Below, in pieces: positions 46,978-59,399 of a stretch of 64,000 nucleotides of DNA. Source of the stretch: Spongospora subterranea f. sp. subterranea (lineage: Eukaryota > Endomyxa: Phytomyxea > Phytomyxea > Plasmodiophorida); assembly GCA_049724395.1 (NCBI GenBank), contig JAUGWO010000092.1:58638-122637 (forward strand), given 5' to 3'. Within the stretch, counting starts at the first letter, position 1. Every line of letters begins with the position of its first letter. Below the pieces are notes generated by a model, which worked only from the letters and a program-made list of their open reading frames with translations, was not told the DNA's origin and did not search any database. The position numbers and the translations under genes were made by a program.

Positions 46978-47228
46978 TTTTCGCGTAAGCTAAAAATGGA
47001 AAAAAATTTGTCATAAACAATCTGAAAAATTGAGTAATTTTGTCATCCCACCTGAAAAAGTCTCCGTTTTTGCTCATCGCACATCTTCACGCGCTTTGTT
47101 GAAGCAAAACATGGCATCCGCACATCAAAAAAGAGGGTTGCGCCGCTCGACTTTTTCCTCACTGTGAGGCCGCCAAATGGAAAAATTCTTGGATTTTGTC
47201 ATTGCAAGGGCTCTCAGATGGATAATTC
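46978..47228. other. Unassigned stretch
   Basis: Short AT-rich interval between the MULE and the hAT element. Confidence 0.4.
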
Positions 47229-49600
47229 TAGGGGTGGGCACAAGTCGGTCAATGGTTAACCGGTCCCAAAAAAACACCGGACCGGTTAACCAGTTAATTA
47301 ACCGGTTAACCAACCAGTTAACCGGTTAATTTAAAATTTAACGACAAACTCCATAAATATATTTATTTAATCAAACTTGCCGATCAAACGGTTCCACGAC
47401 CGTAATTTCATCATCACCGTTATGTTCTCGTCAGATAACATTGTGCGATCGGCACTAACAAAATCACCAGAATCAGAGAAGGCTGATTCCGAAGCGACAG
47501 ACGACCCCATTATCATCAGAGTATCACGAGCCAGAAGGCTTAGCTTCGGGAAGCGCCCAGTCTGCTGCTTCCACCACGCGACTGGACATTTACACGACTT
47601 ATCGGCCTTCAAAGTCATGAAGCAGAAGTCTTCCACTTCATCCGTGACAACGTCCTGCTGTGGGTCCGACAGGGAAGCAAACAGATTGAATGCTGTTGAG
47701 TCCATGTCCTCCTGCTGAACAGGCAAATAACCATAATCAGTAGCTAAGATTTCTCGGATTAATCGCTTCGTTTCCTCAGACGCATCAGAGCTGCTTCGTC
47801 TTGGATCCAAGAACAAAGCGATGGTAGCCGTGTTGTTGTTCAGGTTCCCGGAATACTTCTCAAGCTTGTATAGCATCGCCTCTGCCGCAGCTTTAACTTT
47901 GGGGGTTGTGAACCCTGTAGTTGTAGTGCCTGAAATGGTAGACTCACATAGGCTTTTTAGATACGAGTAGATCAATGGCTGCATGGCAAGCGTGACGAAA
48001 TTTTGACCACTTGCAGCCTTTGTGCACTGATACGCCGAAGACAGGAAATCTTTGCAGGATTTGAGAATGCGCCAATCCATGTCTGACAATTTCAACGGCC
48101 CAAAGCTTGTCCAGGAACTCCTCTTGATTGCAAATAGCCTCCAAAATGTCTTTATTCTTGAAGGAATCTTCAACCATCAAGAACATAGAGTTCCATCTAG
48201 TTTCGACATCTAGATTCGGCACAACTTGCTTTGTTGCCCGACCAAGCACTACACTGAGATCAGCATATTTTTGACGGATCATCCCTGAACCTCGAACCAT
48301 CTTCAGCAGATCTCGGAGCAATGAAACCTCACGTTTGATTAGCGCAGTCGCGTCAACAACAGCTCGGTTTATCACATGGCAAACACAGCGCATATGAAAG
48401 TCGATTGTACTGCAGAAATTTAACGCCAACTCACGCTGGAGATAGGAGTGAACAAGTTTGATGGCTGGAACCATCTCGCCACCACTATCCGACGTGATCG
48501 CGCGAACTTTTGTATGGATATTAAATTCCTTCAAAATCGTGATTATCAAGTCACTTGTGGTATGCTGGTTATGAGGACGAGGAAAATATTTAAATTCCAA
48601 TACAGCATTTTTCAAGCACCATCTTTCGTCTATCCAGTGCATTGTGATAACCAAATACCCCTTCATGACTCTTGAAGACCATCCATCTAACGTGAGTGCT
48701 ACTTGGCCAGGAATGCGCTCGATTTGTAACAAAAAGCTTTGCAGGGCTTCTGCATATTCGTCATGCAAGGACCTCACGAAAGTACGACGGCTAGGCAAGA
48801 TAAATCTGCGGTTCATTTTGCTGCAGAAGATTGCAAACGACTTGGACTCAACCAAACGGAAGGGTTGCTTGTTATCAACAACAAACTCCACCAAAGATTT
48901 CAGCAGTTCCGCCTTCTTTTCATCATCCATCGCCAGAGGATCCACCACATTACCAGTTACATCCAGAGTACTCTGGTTGGGATCTCCTGTTTTGCCATCT
49001 TGCTTGAGTTTGTGGGCGACCTCAAGATGACGTTTAAGCGAGCTATTTCCGGTTCTGATAGAATAGATCTTTCGCTTTTTGCTGGAACACTGAGAGCAGA
49101 TGATGCCAGTATCGCGTTTTTCAAAATAATTCCAAATCCAAGAAGAGTTGCAGATAATTTGCGCTTACGACCACAGTTGGTAACCTTTGAAGTTACTGTT
49201 TGCGATGGAGCAGTAATAGCACCATCAGTGGGCAAAGTCTCCAAATCTGAATTGGAAGAACAGCTACTACGATCGAGGGAATAGGAATCACTCATTATTG
49301 AAGCAAGGCAGTTGAAAGATATACAGTAGACAAAATTAATTGAAAAATGGTGTGTATTGACTAGTGATTGCCGATTGCTAATTGCGAGGTCAGAAAAATG
49401 CCGTACGAAAGTTTTAACGATATTAGGGGTGACCTACATAGTCTGAATAAGGCGTTGGGTTCAGAAAATCCAACTTCTAGGTTTTTTGCAAGATTTGACC
49501 GGTTAACCGGGCGGTTAACCGGTTACAAAAAAAGCGGTTAACCGGTTAACCGGTTAAAAAAAGCATTAACCGGTTAACCGGGACCGTAGGTTAACCGGTT
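47229..49600 (-). mobile_element. hAT-type element with GGTTAACCGG subterminal repeats
   Basis: The left end TAGGGGTGGGCA resembles hAT terminal repeats. Both ends (about 47249-47330 and 49498-49606) carry clusters of the palindromic motif CCGGTTAACCGG. The matching right terminal repeat is not found, so that end is truncated or rearranged. A minus-strand transposase lies inside. Confidence 0.8.
47367..49295 (-). pseudogene. hAT transposase (BED finger, catalytic core, hATC), frame-broken
   Basis: Three frames. 49295-48957 holds the N-terminus; another frame over the same stretch reads as a BED-type zinc finger (W-x-W-N-Y-F...C-S-Q-C...H-L-E-V-A-H). 48948-47944 has A-L-T-L-D-G-W-S and I-T-S-D-S-G-G-E with Asp residues and C-V-C-H. 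48173-47367 ends with the dimerisation domain W-W-x-x-Q...F-P-K-L-S-L-L-A-R and A-S-E-S-A-F-S. Confidence 0.87.
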
Positions 49601-49839
49601 ACAGCCAGGCAGAAGTACAGGGCGAACCTGGTAGCACACAGGATTACCCGACCCATAAGAACCCGCGGACCTTTTCAAACCATACCATACCGAATCCCGC
49701 CGAATAAGGGCGACGTATTGAATAAAAACCATGGTTTGAACATTGCACAGAAAACCACATGTTGCGTGATGATGTGCAGGCCAAAATCAATGATTTACAT
49801 GTGTATTCATTGTGTTTTGGGGATCCAAATCGATGGGAA

Positions 49840-50490
49840 TTATTGAAATCTGCAGTCATCGTGACTGGGCAGGGAATTCGTGAAAATTGCAATTTGGGAC
49901 AAAATGAACAAAGCCAGCTCAAAGCGTAACATTAACAGAAACGAACGGATAGCGACGGGGATTTCGCACCACCATCCGAGACCACTCACAAGCAAAAGGA
50001 TGAAAAAGATTCCTTTGACGAAAATGAGCGCTAACGCGAAGCCGCCGTGCATGTATATTTCGACGGGGGCTAAAGCTGAACAAATTCCGTTGAAGAGCAA
50101 CGCCTGCCACTTATGCATCTTTACGGAACAATAAACGGTCGCAGGAGCATCAGCGGGGCCGTCTTGATATGGCACCTGATTAATCCGAAGCTTGCCTGTC
50201 AATTCCAAAAAGAGGGAGGAGGCGAGGACGACGATATGTATGGTGATAAGAGAGATGAGAAGGCTTCGGATTGGATTACTGGGTCTTGGCTGGCAGAGTG
50301 CTGATAGACCACGCTCGGGATCCGATGAGCGAACGTTCCTGTTCGGCTGGTCGACATGCTGCTGCTGCGATGAAGAAGTGGCGGTAAGTGATTGAAGCGG
50401 CACCTCGTCCTGAATCTGCTGGGACCTGCCAGCATGAACCGCCGAAATCATGATGACGACGGCCACGATGAGCATCCGTTGCATGGCCAA
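49840..50490 (-). CDS. Putative signal-peptide, multi-pass membrane protein
   Basis: A 216-residue uninterrupted minus-strand frame. The N-terminus (MLIVAVVIMISAVHA) is a signal peptide, followed by a Gln/Ser-rich segment and four hydrophobic helices in the C-terminal half (LLISLITIHIVVLAS; F-N-G-I-C-S-A-L; A-L-A-L-I-F-V-K-G-I-F-F-I-L-L; L-A-L-F-I-L-S-Q-I-A). No family is recognised. It is not obviously part of a mobile element. Confidence 0.5.
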   Translation of the reverse strand: MAMQRMLIVAVVIMISAVHAGRSQQIQDEVPLQSLTATSSSQQQHVDQPNRNVRSSDPERGLSALCQPRPSNPIRSLLISLITIHIVVLASSLFLELTGKLRINQVPYQDGPADAPATVYCSVKMHKWQALLFNGICSALAPVEIYMHGGFALALIFVKGIFFILLLVSGLGWWCEIPVAIRSFLLMLRFELALFILSQIAIFTNSLPSHDDCRFQ

Positions 50491-50807
50491 AAAAAAGCTT
50501 CGAGCTTCCTGATGCGATCAACAAAACAAAAATGATCCGGGCACGGCACAGTGGGCGCACACTTGCCAACGGACTACGCGAGTCAGGCGTCGAATGTTCT
50601 ATACGAATTCGACTCTAAGGGACCTTGTTACAGTCGGGCAAATGGTTGTGCTACAGTTATTTGAGGGGTGTTCGGAGTCTTTTTCTGTGAATCTCCAACC
50701 TAAGACAGGAATCAGCCGACAGAAAACCAGTTTATCAACTCTTTGGGCAAGAAATCGTGTAACCAATAAATGTTTGACACGAATCAAAATGGTGGATATA
50801 ACGGGCG

Positions 50808-50873
50808 GTGGTTAGTTCTTGCCACGCGTGGCAAACTGTGACGGGAGTTTGCCCCGCGTGGCAGAACTAATCA
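50808..50873. repeat. Near-perfect hairpin, arms about 28 bp
   Basis: Arms around TTGCCACGCGTGGCAAACT and its near-complement with a 7-nt loop GTGACGG. It could be an inverted-repeat end of a small element. Confidence 0.85.
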
Positions 50874-52079
50874 CCGGATTCACAGACACACCTGAACCAG
50901 ATTAGATTGAGTAGAGAAGAAAACACCGAATGTCAGCTGGAACTTTTTTTTTGATTGAGGTCAACACATTTGTGTTAGGTCTGTAGTACCCATATCTACT
51001 CTAGGGCCATCCCTATATGTTGCTCAGCAGTCTGACCCACAACAATGGTAGTCTGAGGTGGGATGACCGACTCACTAAAACCTCGAAACAGATTGGGACA
51101 CAGGGGAAATTCCTTACGGAACATCATTGCTGTCGGTCATGTCACCTTCATCGTAAGTCAGCTGATTGTTTCTAGATGTTTTCTCCTCTTGTCGTGTAAC
51201 CGTTATCAGATATATCATCCTCTCCGTCTTGCTTTGTTCAGGATTCGTTTCATTTCTGCTGAATGTGCCCAAAGTGCTGTCTCAAATCAGTCCCTCATTT
51301 GACAAACGATCCTGCACACTTGTCATGATCCGAAAGTCTTAGGTGTCAGGGATTGATGGAGAAATGTGCTAGGGCCGACAGGCGAACTAGATGTTGGAAC
51401 AAGAAGCAATATTTCTGAATGGTTTATTGTCATAGACGATACCGGATCATGCTTTGATTTTCATGCAGTGACTCATGACACATTACCCTCCTCTTTACCA
51501 GGCGGATGCCCCTCTGGCGGCAGAAATGGAAAGTCAGACACGGGAGGACGGGCACAGCCGGAAAATGTAGTTCGGACGAAACCGGACACGACAGGACGGG
51601 CGAGCCCGGATAACTCAAGACCGACGAATCCGGAGAATGGAGGTCTGGTTTGGAGACCGGTGTAAGGGTCTCGCCGGATGGAGTGAGACGAGTCAGGCAA
51701 CTGCAGTAGGCAGGAAAGCATGTGTATCAAAAGTAACACGGAATTAGATGATTCGACAATGAATGTCAAATCATCTGACAGTTTAACGTCCAGGAAATAA
51801 CGATGACTCACTCATCCGGAAATACTGGCGGGACTTAAGGTGAGCATGAGGCGATATCATGACATTACCCCTTTCCTAGACAAGCGGATGCCAGACGCTT
51901 GACCAGGAATCATAAGGACAACCTTAGAGCATCCCCACCAGTCGCGCTAAACTCTAAAGCGCTAAACATGTTTCTAGCGTGGCCCGAAGTTGAAAAAGTA
52001 GCGTGGGAGAAGTGCGTTTCCCACCGGTTAGGTTTCCTTCTAGACTTCTATTCTTCCACAGTACTCCTGGACTACCACA
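50874..52079. other. Unassigned stretch with minor repeats
   Basis: No supported gene. 51520-51660 contains degenerate repeats of CCGGACACGAC-like units. Confidence 0.35.
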
Positions 52080-52850
52080 ATGTTTGGTTCACCAGCATCG
52101 GCAAAAGGCGGACGGTTGCCCGGTCAGCCGAACTTTAAAGAAGGCGAAGATTTGGCGCTCGCCAGGGCGTACCTAAAAGAAACAACGTGTGCCGCAGTGG
52201 GCACTGACCAGAGCGGTGAGACGTTCTGGCAGAAAATCCGCCTTTCTTTTGACAGCGAAACTTCCCCGCCGCCGTGGACCGCACTGCCATTTCGCTCTCC
52301 AATCGATGGAATAACGTTCTGAGCAAGGAAATCGGGAAATGGGTTAATTGCTTGACAGCATCTTTGCGCGAATACCATTCGGGTTGGCAGTATGCCGACT
52401 ATGAGGAGGACGCTCAGGTCCAGTTTGCTCTTGGCTCTGGCAGCAACAAGAGGTTCAAGCATACTACTGTCTACTCGATTGTGCGGGCTCTGCCCAAATT
52501 TTCCGTCCCAGCAGATCAGATCAACTCCAGAGTCAAAACTGCCATTGGCCTTGACGAGGTCAGAGATGAGGGCGGAGAGGAGCCGATCGTTTCCATGGCT
52601 GAGAGGCCACAGATCGGAAAAAAGCAGCCAAGAAGGCAAAGTTTAACGAAGTCGACAGCAATCCTGACGCTAATCATGAAGTTTTAGAAAGAATCGCTCA
52701 GGCGGCCGAAGCTAGAAACCTGATCTCTAAAAATGCGGCTCGTGCAGCTTTTTTCAACCAGTATCCAGAGAGCCAGGAATCCCTGACTTTATTTCAGCTG
52801 GAGGCAAGGCGTATTTTAGCTGAAATGAGAGAGTTGACTATAGGGGAATA
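52080..52850 (+). pseudogene. Myb/SANT-like protein of the PIF/Harbinger type, frame-broken
   Basis: After the ATG at 52080 the frame shows E-G-E-D-L-A-L-A-R-A-Y-L and F-W-Q-K-I-R-L-S-F; a frame change near 52270 leads to R-T-A-I-S-L-S-N-R-W-N-N-V-L-S-K-E and Y-H-S-G-W, then a C-terminal helix (F-F-N-Q-Y-P-E-S-Q-E-S). This is the Myb-like ORF1 of Harbinger elements; no Harbinger transposase is seen nearby. Confidence 0.7.
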
Positions 52851-53094
52851 AACAAGTATAAGATCCTTCCCTCTTTAAGGTCGGCTTTGGCAGTCGCGAG
52901 GTCCGCCTCTACCTCTTCCATCTTCTTACTCAAGCTATCCATCGGGAATCCACGACAAGTTGATCAAATCAATTGGCAATGAAGACTCGGTCGATCCAAT
53001 CAATGGCCTCGTGACTAACAGTGACGGGCGCTTCCTTGTGGAGTGTCGACACCCACGAGTGGAGTGTCGACACTCTGAATGCCAATCCCAACAG

Positions 53095-53223
53095 TGACAC
53101 GTAATCCGCGGACATGACGTGGGGATGGCCTCGTGACTAACAGGGACACGTAATCCGCGGACATGACGTGGGGATGGCCCTGTGACTAAAGGTGACACGT
53201 AATCCGCGGACATGACGTGACTA
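53095..53223. repeat. 49-bp tandem repeat, about 3 copies
   Basis: Unit begins GACACGTAATCCGCGGACAT; copies at 53095, 53144 and 53193. Confidence 0.92.
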
Positions 53224-53660
53224 ACGGGAGAGTGTTTCTATACACGCGTACCCATCCGCGCACGGAGTTTTTGTTCATACTATTCCCCTCACAGTCGTGG
53301 CGCAACCCTCGTTTTGATTAAGAAAACGGTAGACTTTTGACGCGAAACGGACCCGACCTCTCTCATTAGTGTCACCAAACTAATACACCACCCCCAAACG
53401 GTGTAGCGAAACTCAAATGGTGCTTGGTTCCTGTCTGTCCCTGTTGGTGGCAGGCATGTCCGGGTGAGTGTTGGACATGAGTTCGAAACCCCGTGAGTGA
53501 TGGAATTTTGGGAGACCCCCCAGGGTTGCATCCAATACGGAAAAGTAGAGTGAATGTTGAGCACGAAGGTCTGACCACGTGGCCTCTAATGAATGTGGGA
53601 GAGCGAGCTGCTTGCAGTAAACTCGGAAACTCTGGATAGGCAATGTAATCAGGTGGGGGC

Positions 53661-54022
53661 AGGTCCCATTCGGTGTGGTCGTTAGGACAGATTATGTTGC
53701 TGAATCCAGCTGGTCTAATAGGTTCCTTCATTGGATACCCAAGCTACTTGTAGCGGCCAGGCGGAAGTAGGGAAAGCCTGGTAGTACACAGGCTTACTCA
53801 ACCCATAAGAACCCGCGATCCTTTGTATACCATACCATACCAGGTCCCATTCGGTGTGGTCGTTAGGACAGATTATGTTGCTGAATCCAGCTGGTCTAAT
53901 AGGTTCCTTCATTGGATACCCAAGCTACTTGAAGCGGCCAGGCGGAAGTAGGGAAAGCCTGGTAGTACACAGGCTTACTCAACCCATAAGAACCCGCGAT
54001 CCTTTGTATACCATACCATACC
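53661..54022. repeat. 181-bp direct tandem duplication
   Basis: AGGTCCCATTCGGTGTGG begins at 53661 and again at 53842; the two copies differ at only a few bases. Part of it (GGCGGAAGTAGGGAAAGCCT...AAGAACCCGCG) recurs at 49605-49690, so it is a dispersed repeat. Confidence 0.9.
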
Positions 54023-54227
54023 GAAACTCAAATGTTGATACGTAAAATTAGGGCTCCGATCGGGTCGGGTATATACCCGTACCCGACGGGTAGATACTTC
54101 TGACGGGTCGGGCGGATTCAATTTTGAACCTTTTTGAACCCTGAACCTTTTTGAACCCGCACTGGCACACTGTAACGCGTTCGGGTTACCAACGCTATTC
54201 GTACGATAATATGATGGTCGCCTTCGA
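54023..54227. repeat. Degenerate hAT-like or other short-element end
   Basis: Contains the partly palindromic CGGGTCGGGTATATACCCG motif and repeated TTTTTGAACC, resembling a terminal part of a small DNA transposon. Confidence 0.35.
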
Positions 54228-54363
54228 TGTAAGGCAACAATAATGACTCGGATCGGCAAGATATCTTGCACAACCAATTGGTGATAAATCCGAGTGAGGT
54301 TTATTTAGGTACAATACACCATGACAGGGTAAATGCGCGGGATGAGTAGGGCCCGCGCCACAC
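54228..54363 (-). repeat. 3' LTR of element A (about 136 bp)
   Basis: Starts TGTGGCGCGGGC right after the polypurine tract on the minus strand; its end is placed at a TTACA near 54228, so the length is approximate. Contains AATAAA. Confidence 0.6.
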
Positions 54364-54375
54364 TTCCCCCTTACA

Positions 54376-57300
54376 TCAGGAAATGATTCCCATCTCCTTC
54401 GCCAGCTCCGCAAACTTCCCGGTCCGATTGGCGAGAATATACTGTTTGAATGCAACCGGAGTATCTTCCATAATGATATTGGCCGGCTCCCAACTGTTGT
54501 CCAAATCCTCGAATCCGGCCCAGGCAATCAGAACTTCCCAGTCCTCCGAGTGAGTTGGCGAACGGCGGATATCCAGAAACTTCTCGATTTCGTAACCGGT
54601 GTCATTGTTAGCCACGATGTGCCTCATGGTTTCCGTAACTTTCAACGATGCCATCATGATAAAACTTTAGTCGTGTGCAATGAACTTTTCTCGATTCGCT
54701 TGTCAGCAAATGCTCAACTTCATAAATCCATGGGCTATGAATATGTGTGACGCGATAGGGACCACTCCAATTGACCCGAAGCTTATCCTTTGAAAACACG
54801 CCCTCGCGACGCGCTGCTAAGACGAAATCGCTGACCATAAAATCCGGAGGATGTCTAGATCTACTGGGGCGCCGGCGTGCCTGCGCACGATTGTGTGCCA
54901 CCTCGATTGACAATTGCTTATGCAAATCTTCAAAATCCGCTAAATCCTTCATCAACAAGGCGCGAATATCCTCCGCGGACGGCTGTACCATTCCCGGCAA
55001 ATCCTTTTTCGCGAGCGCCACGATGGAGTCTAACGCCGATTCCGCTTCGTGATTGATGAACGCTGTTATAGGTGCTAAGCCGCCCAATGATCGGCGCGGC
55101 GAATGCAGGAATACGAACTGAACCACGTTAATAATTTGTGGCCATGCGTAAGATTGTAGACGAAATTCAGAACAAAGCGCGGCGAATATAGCACGCATCG
55201 TTCGGCCAGCACGTTCGACGGTGCCATTACTCCAATGAAGCGTGGTAGTAGTAACGTGATGCTTGATGTTCAACAATCTACATGTATGCGACAATAGCTG
55301 ATTCTTGAAATGAGAACCAGCATCCGAAACCAAATAATCCGGCGATCCATAGCGTGTGCACCATTGCACGAATGCTGTGGCCATAACTTCGGCCGTAGCC
55401 GATTCCGCCGGAATGAGCTCGCAGAACTTCGATAGATCATCCTGCAGCAATAAGATATAACGCCAGTTATGCGATGCGTGACGGGGCGGTTTCCCCATAT
55501 CGAAGAAATCAACGTGAACAACCTGATTGGGCTCCGCGCCATGAACTGCCGACCCCAAGGGCCTCGGGATGCGATGCGGTCCTTTGGAAACCAAACAATG
55601 TAAACATTCAGAAATAAACGACGCAACATCAGCACGAAGTTGAGTCCAATGAAATCGCGATACGATCACTTCCACTGTCGAATCATAGCCGCGATGACCT
55701 CCAAGTCCCATATGAGCAATCACCATTAAACGCAGAATAAGATCACGAGCCGCATTAGGAATCCAAACCGTTTCATCGTGTCTGATAATCCCATCATCAC
55801 CTCGAACGAACTCGGAGGGAATTTCATCCAGAAATTGCAGTTGGGCGGCACGAATTTCCTCAACATCCGGCCATGAAACTTCATCCTGTGATAAAACCAC
55901 TTCACCCCGACGGTGGATGGTGCGCGCGATTAGACCAAGAGTTGGGCGACATCAACGTGAGAGCTGATCGGCCCACACGTTATCGGCTCCCGATATGTCA
56001 GGGAAAACTGGCGAGCGCGAGCTGACGCGAAGAGCCCACCTCCCAAGTCGATTGAGGGTGTGCTTTTTCGTCACCCCATGTGCCTGCGGGTTAAAGATGA
56101 ACTTCAGATTAGCATGATCACAGAAAGCATTATAGCCTTCCGGTTTCAACAATAAGTATTCGAGTCGATCTGGTCCTTCCACCTGTGCGAACGCCTCTTT
56201 TCTCTGCAACCGAATAATTAAGTTGTGCGCCTCTGAAAAATCCGCCAACGAACGCCAACGGCTCATGCGTCCTCTTGGTAATATGAATATGCGATTCTGA
56301 TTTTTTTGGCGTTTGCGTAACTATTCCAGCAAATGCACGCTCTGATGCGTCGCCAAAGTAATTTACCTCCTAATCCGGGCGCGGATGCGCTCTCCATTTC
56401 CGGAGTCCACCTGCTTGATAGTAAGATACGCGTCGCCTCCTTCATCGTACGACGCTTATTTTGACTTAGACAATCATTTAGAAGCTCCTGCAAAGGAAGT
56501 TCAATACCCGCAAAATTGCAAATAGACCCTCTCATCCAGTTGGCAGCACATAGAAATTGCATCAATTCGCCAGCCGTCAGCGGGATAGCCATATTGACCA
56601 ACGCCTCAAATCGACGGGGATCATGCCGGACTCCAGTAGATGAATATAATTTGCCACAGAACGATATCTCCGAGCGGAATAACTGAAGCTTATGCAGCGC
56701 CAATTTTAACCCAAAACGTCGTGCAGACTCAAAAACGGAGCGCAGCTGCTGCAGATGATTTTCATGCGATGAATTGTGTGCAAGGACATCATCAATATTA
56801 ATCTCAACTTTATCGACCCCGACAAACATGACCGACGCGGTGGATTAGAACCATCCAACGCCATTCACCGAACCTTGCAACACCCTGCGAGAAGAATATA
56901 CGCCATCTGGCAGCATCACGGAAAACGCTTCAGAGGTCGCATCGTCAACTGGTAATTGCCAGTAACCATTGTCGGCATCCAACACTGAAAAAACGCTCGA
57001 GCCAACCAACCGCGAGGCAACTGATTCTTGGTCCCACTGCGGCCAGACGTATCGCTCCGTTATTGCATTCAACTGTCGGAGATCGACGCACAGTCGAAAT
57101 AGGCACGGGCGGCCAGGTTTCGGAGCGGCCAACGCAGCCGATGCAAATCGCGCCGAATTATTTTTGACAATACAGCCGTAATCTTGCAACTGCTTAGAGA
57201 TATCCGTCAGAAACTGATATTGAGTAGGCGCATACCGACGTTGACGGCATCGGAACGCCTTAGCGCCGTCAATCAACTGTATAGATAGAGGAGGGATCTT

Positions 57301-58101
57301 GATCGGCGGATCCGCCGAGAGGCCGCTTCGAAAAATATCGGCGAATTCATCTAACATTTGTCGTAATTCTGGCTTGAATTCCACGGGTAAAGCTTCAGCA
57401 GCCTCCACCACCGCATCTTTCATTGCTTTCCACGCCTGTGGATCTTTTGGGATGGAAATCTCAGTTTCAAATTCGTCATCCATCCGCTCCATTGATGTAT
57501 CGACGGAATCAACTGCAGGAGAAACATCACGAATTCGTCGTAACCTTTGCATGTTGCCAGCTGGATTCAATGACGCAACGTCAAATCTTGGGCATGACTC
57601 CGAAAGTTCCCGAAATAGGCTTTCCAAATCCAGACCAATGCGATCCAAAATCGAGCGGCTCAGGAATACTTCCTGTAGTTCCACGTCAACCAACTGAAAT
57701 GCAATGTTTTCAAGGTGAATACGGCCAACTGCCGTCGTAACTACTAAATCGAAGATAATGACGCCCTCCACCTTAACCGGGAATTGACGAGCACCAAAAA
57801 TAATATAGCCGCCATCCGCGTCAACACGGCTTTTGATCGCCATGGGGCACCGTGACAATAATTTGTCTGCATATCGACAAGACAGTACGACCGCTTCGGA
57901 TCCATAGTCTAAAACATAAGGCAGCTTTGAACCATCCGGAAATATAGCGACGTTCTCGGGAAGCTCCTGAAGCAATGTTCGGCGAACGACCGGCGGCGAA
58001 TTCGATGACTTGGTTTTCCCGAACTTTCGCTCAATGACTCGCTGCCGCTCCTGCTCCGACGTACTGGGGCAATCCCGAAGATGATGAGGACCGTTACAAC
58101 T
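54376..58101 (-). pseudogene. pol polyprotein of element A (protease, RT, RNase H, integrase, chromodomain), broken
   Basis: On the minus strand a protease-like segment (57975-) has V-L-D-Y-G-S-E, lacking the usual Asp-Thr/Ser-Gly. RT follows (C-R-Q-R-R-Y-A-P, L-R-Q-L-N-A-I-T, D-A-D-N-G-Y-W-Q-L-P), with an in-frame TAA at 56845, then I-N-I-D-D in place of YxDD and a fragment of RNase H (56266-55952). Integrase (55900-54608) keeps an HHCC finger and the DDE triad (V-D-F-F-D, V-S-D-A-G, N-G-T-V-E-R). It ends in a chromodomain (V-L-I-A-W-A-G-F-E-D-L-D-N-S-W-E-P). Confidence 0.88.
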
Positions 58102-58320
58102 TGTAACATATGTGTCAACGTATTGACCCTATGTTATAGCCTACGACAGGCTACCCTATTGTATTGGATATAGCTGGCAACGGAGTTCCTGACGGACTTT
58201 ACGGACCAGATATCGGATCTAATACACAGAGAGTATATTGGCTCGGAATAGGAACATCTATTGTGTGTAAATAGCATCTATATTAGTCCACCTGACCAGT
58301 GTATACCGATGTATGTTACA
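58102..58320 (+). repeat. 5' LTR of element B
   Basis: 219 bp, TGTAACA...TGTTACA. A diverged relative occurs at 38364-38591. Confidence 0.95.
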
Positions 58321-58716
58321 AAGAATTCTTTAGTATGAAAATGTATGTCAATTTTATACAAAGGGAAGGATAGATCAGGGACGACACCGGGTGTCAGAAA
58401 TGGCATGGACTGGTTGATACTGATTGTTGGATGATTCGTATTTATACAATAGTTGTGTATTACGAATAGTGTCTGTTATGTATGATGGACACATGGACTC
58501 GACAACGTTAGCAACAGATTCAAAACCTGTTGGTTGTGGGTAGACTAGGAACAGTCAACGGTCAACAAATCGGTGATTTGAACGACCAGGTCAGAGCAGG
58601 ACCATGGGATCGGCAAGTTTCAGACAACGAAACTCCGTGAAAAACTGCGACAGTAGAGGGCTGCGCCACTGTGCCGTTAGAGATATGCCACAGATTCCAG
58701 GAAACTGCAACCCGAG

Positions 58717-59310
58717 GTGAGACAACGCCCGGCGTCAGATAAAAACGTTAAGCATAAGAAAGGAAAGTTCTTATGTTTGTGTTGCGGTTTGGAGGGACAT
58801 AGTATGTCCAAGTGTCCACAGAAACCATCGAAGACAGAGATGGAATCGCTCTTGGTTAAACACAAAGACAAAATGAAAGTTTTGTTTAAGCATAAACCAT
58901 ACAGCGATGGACAGTATATGAGGATTTGTCGGATTGGAGTTGCTAGCATAGAGAGCCAACAGAACGGTGATCTTTATGTCAGGACTACGACAGGATCCAA
59001 CAGTAGTGATTTCTACAAAGTGTCAGAAATGCACGAACCGTCAACTGCAGACAAACAGTTGAGTGTTAGAGTGTCGACTGCAGGAATGATATTTCCAGGG
59101 TTATTAGACAGTGGTACCCAGTCGACAGTTATACCGATGAGCATTGCGAAGAAAGCGCAGAGGCTCGATGATAAGATCGGTATAAGGAAACTGGCAAAGG
59201 CAATTAAGTTAATATTGCCAGATAAGACAGTGGCGGAAGCAACACATGAGATGTTGGCTGATCTGACCCTGTATACAGCAACGGGCGAACTGCTCTCCCA
59301 CATTCATTAG
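58717..59310 (+). CDS. Zinc knuckle and aspartic protease of element B
   Basis: 197 codons. CCHC knuckle C-L-C-C-G-L-E-G-H-S-M-S-K-C at about residues 20-33, then an aspartic protease with G-L-L-D-S-G-T-Q-S. It is followed at 59308 by a TAG; the frame continues briefly beyond it. No capsid domain lies upstream. Confidence 0.82.
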   Translation: MRQRPASDKNVKHKKGKFLCLCCGLEGHSMSKCPQKPSKTEMESLLVKHKDKMKVLFKHKPYSDGQYMRICRIGVASIESQQNGDLYVRTTTGSNSSDFYKVSEMHEPSTADKQLSVRVSTAGMIFPGLLDSGTQSTVIPMSIAKKAQRLDDKIGIRKLAKAIKLILPDKTVAEATHEMLADLTLYTATGELLSHIH

Positions 59311-59399
59311 AGGCCACGTGGTCAGACCTTCACTTTTCCGTATTTCTGGGGGATTCCATCACCAACAGGGGAGATGTTTGCAACACATGAGAATCTCCT

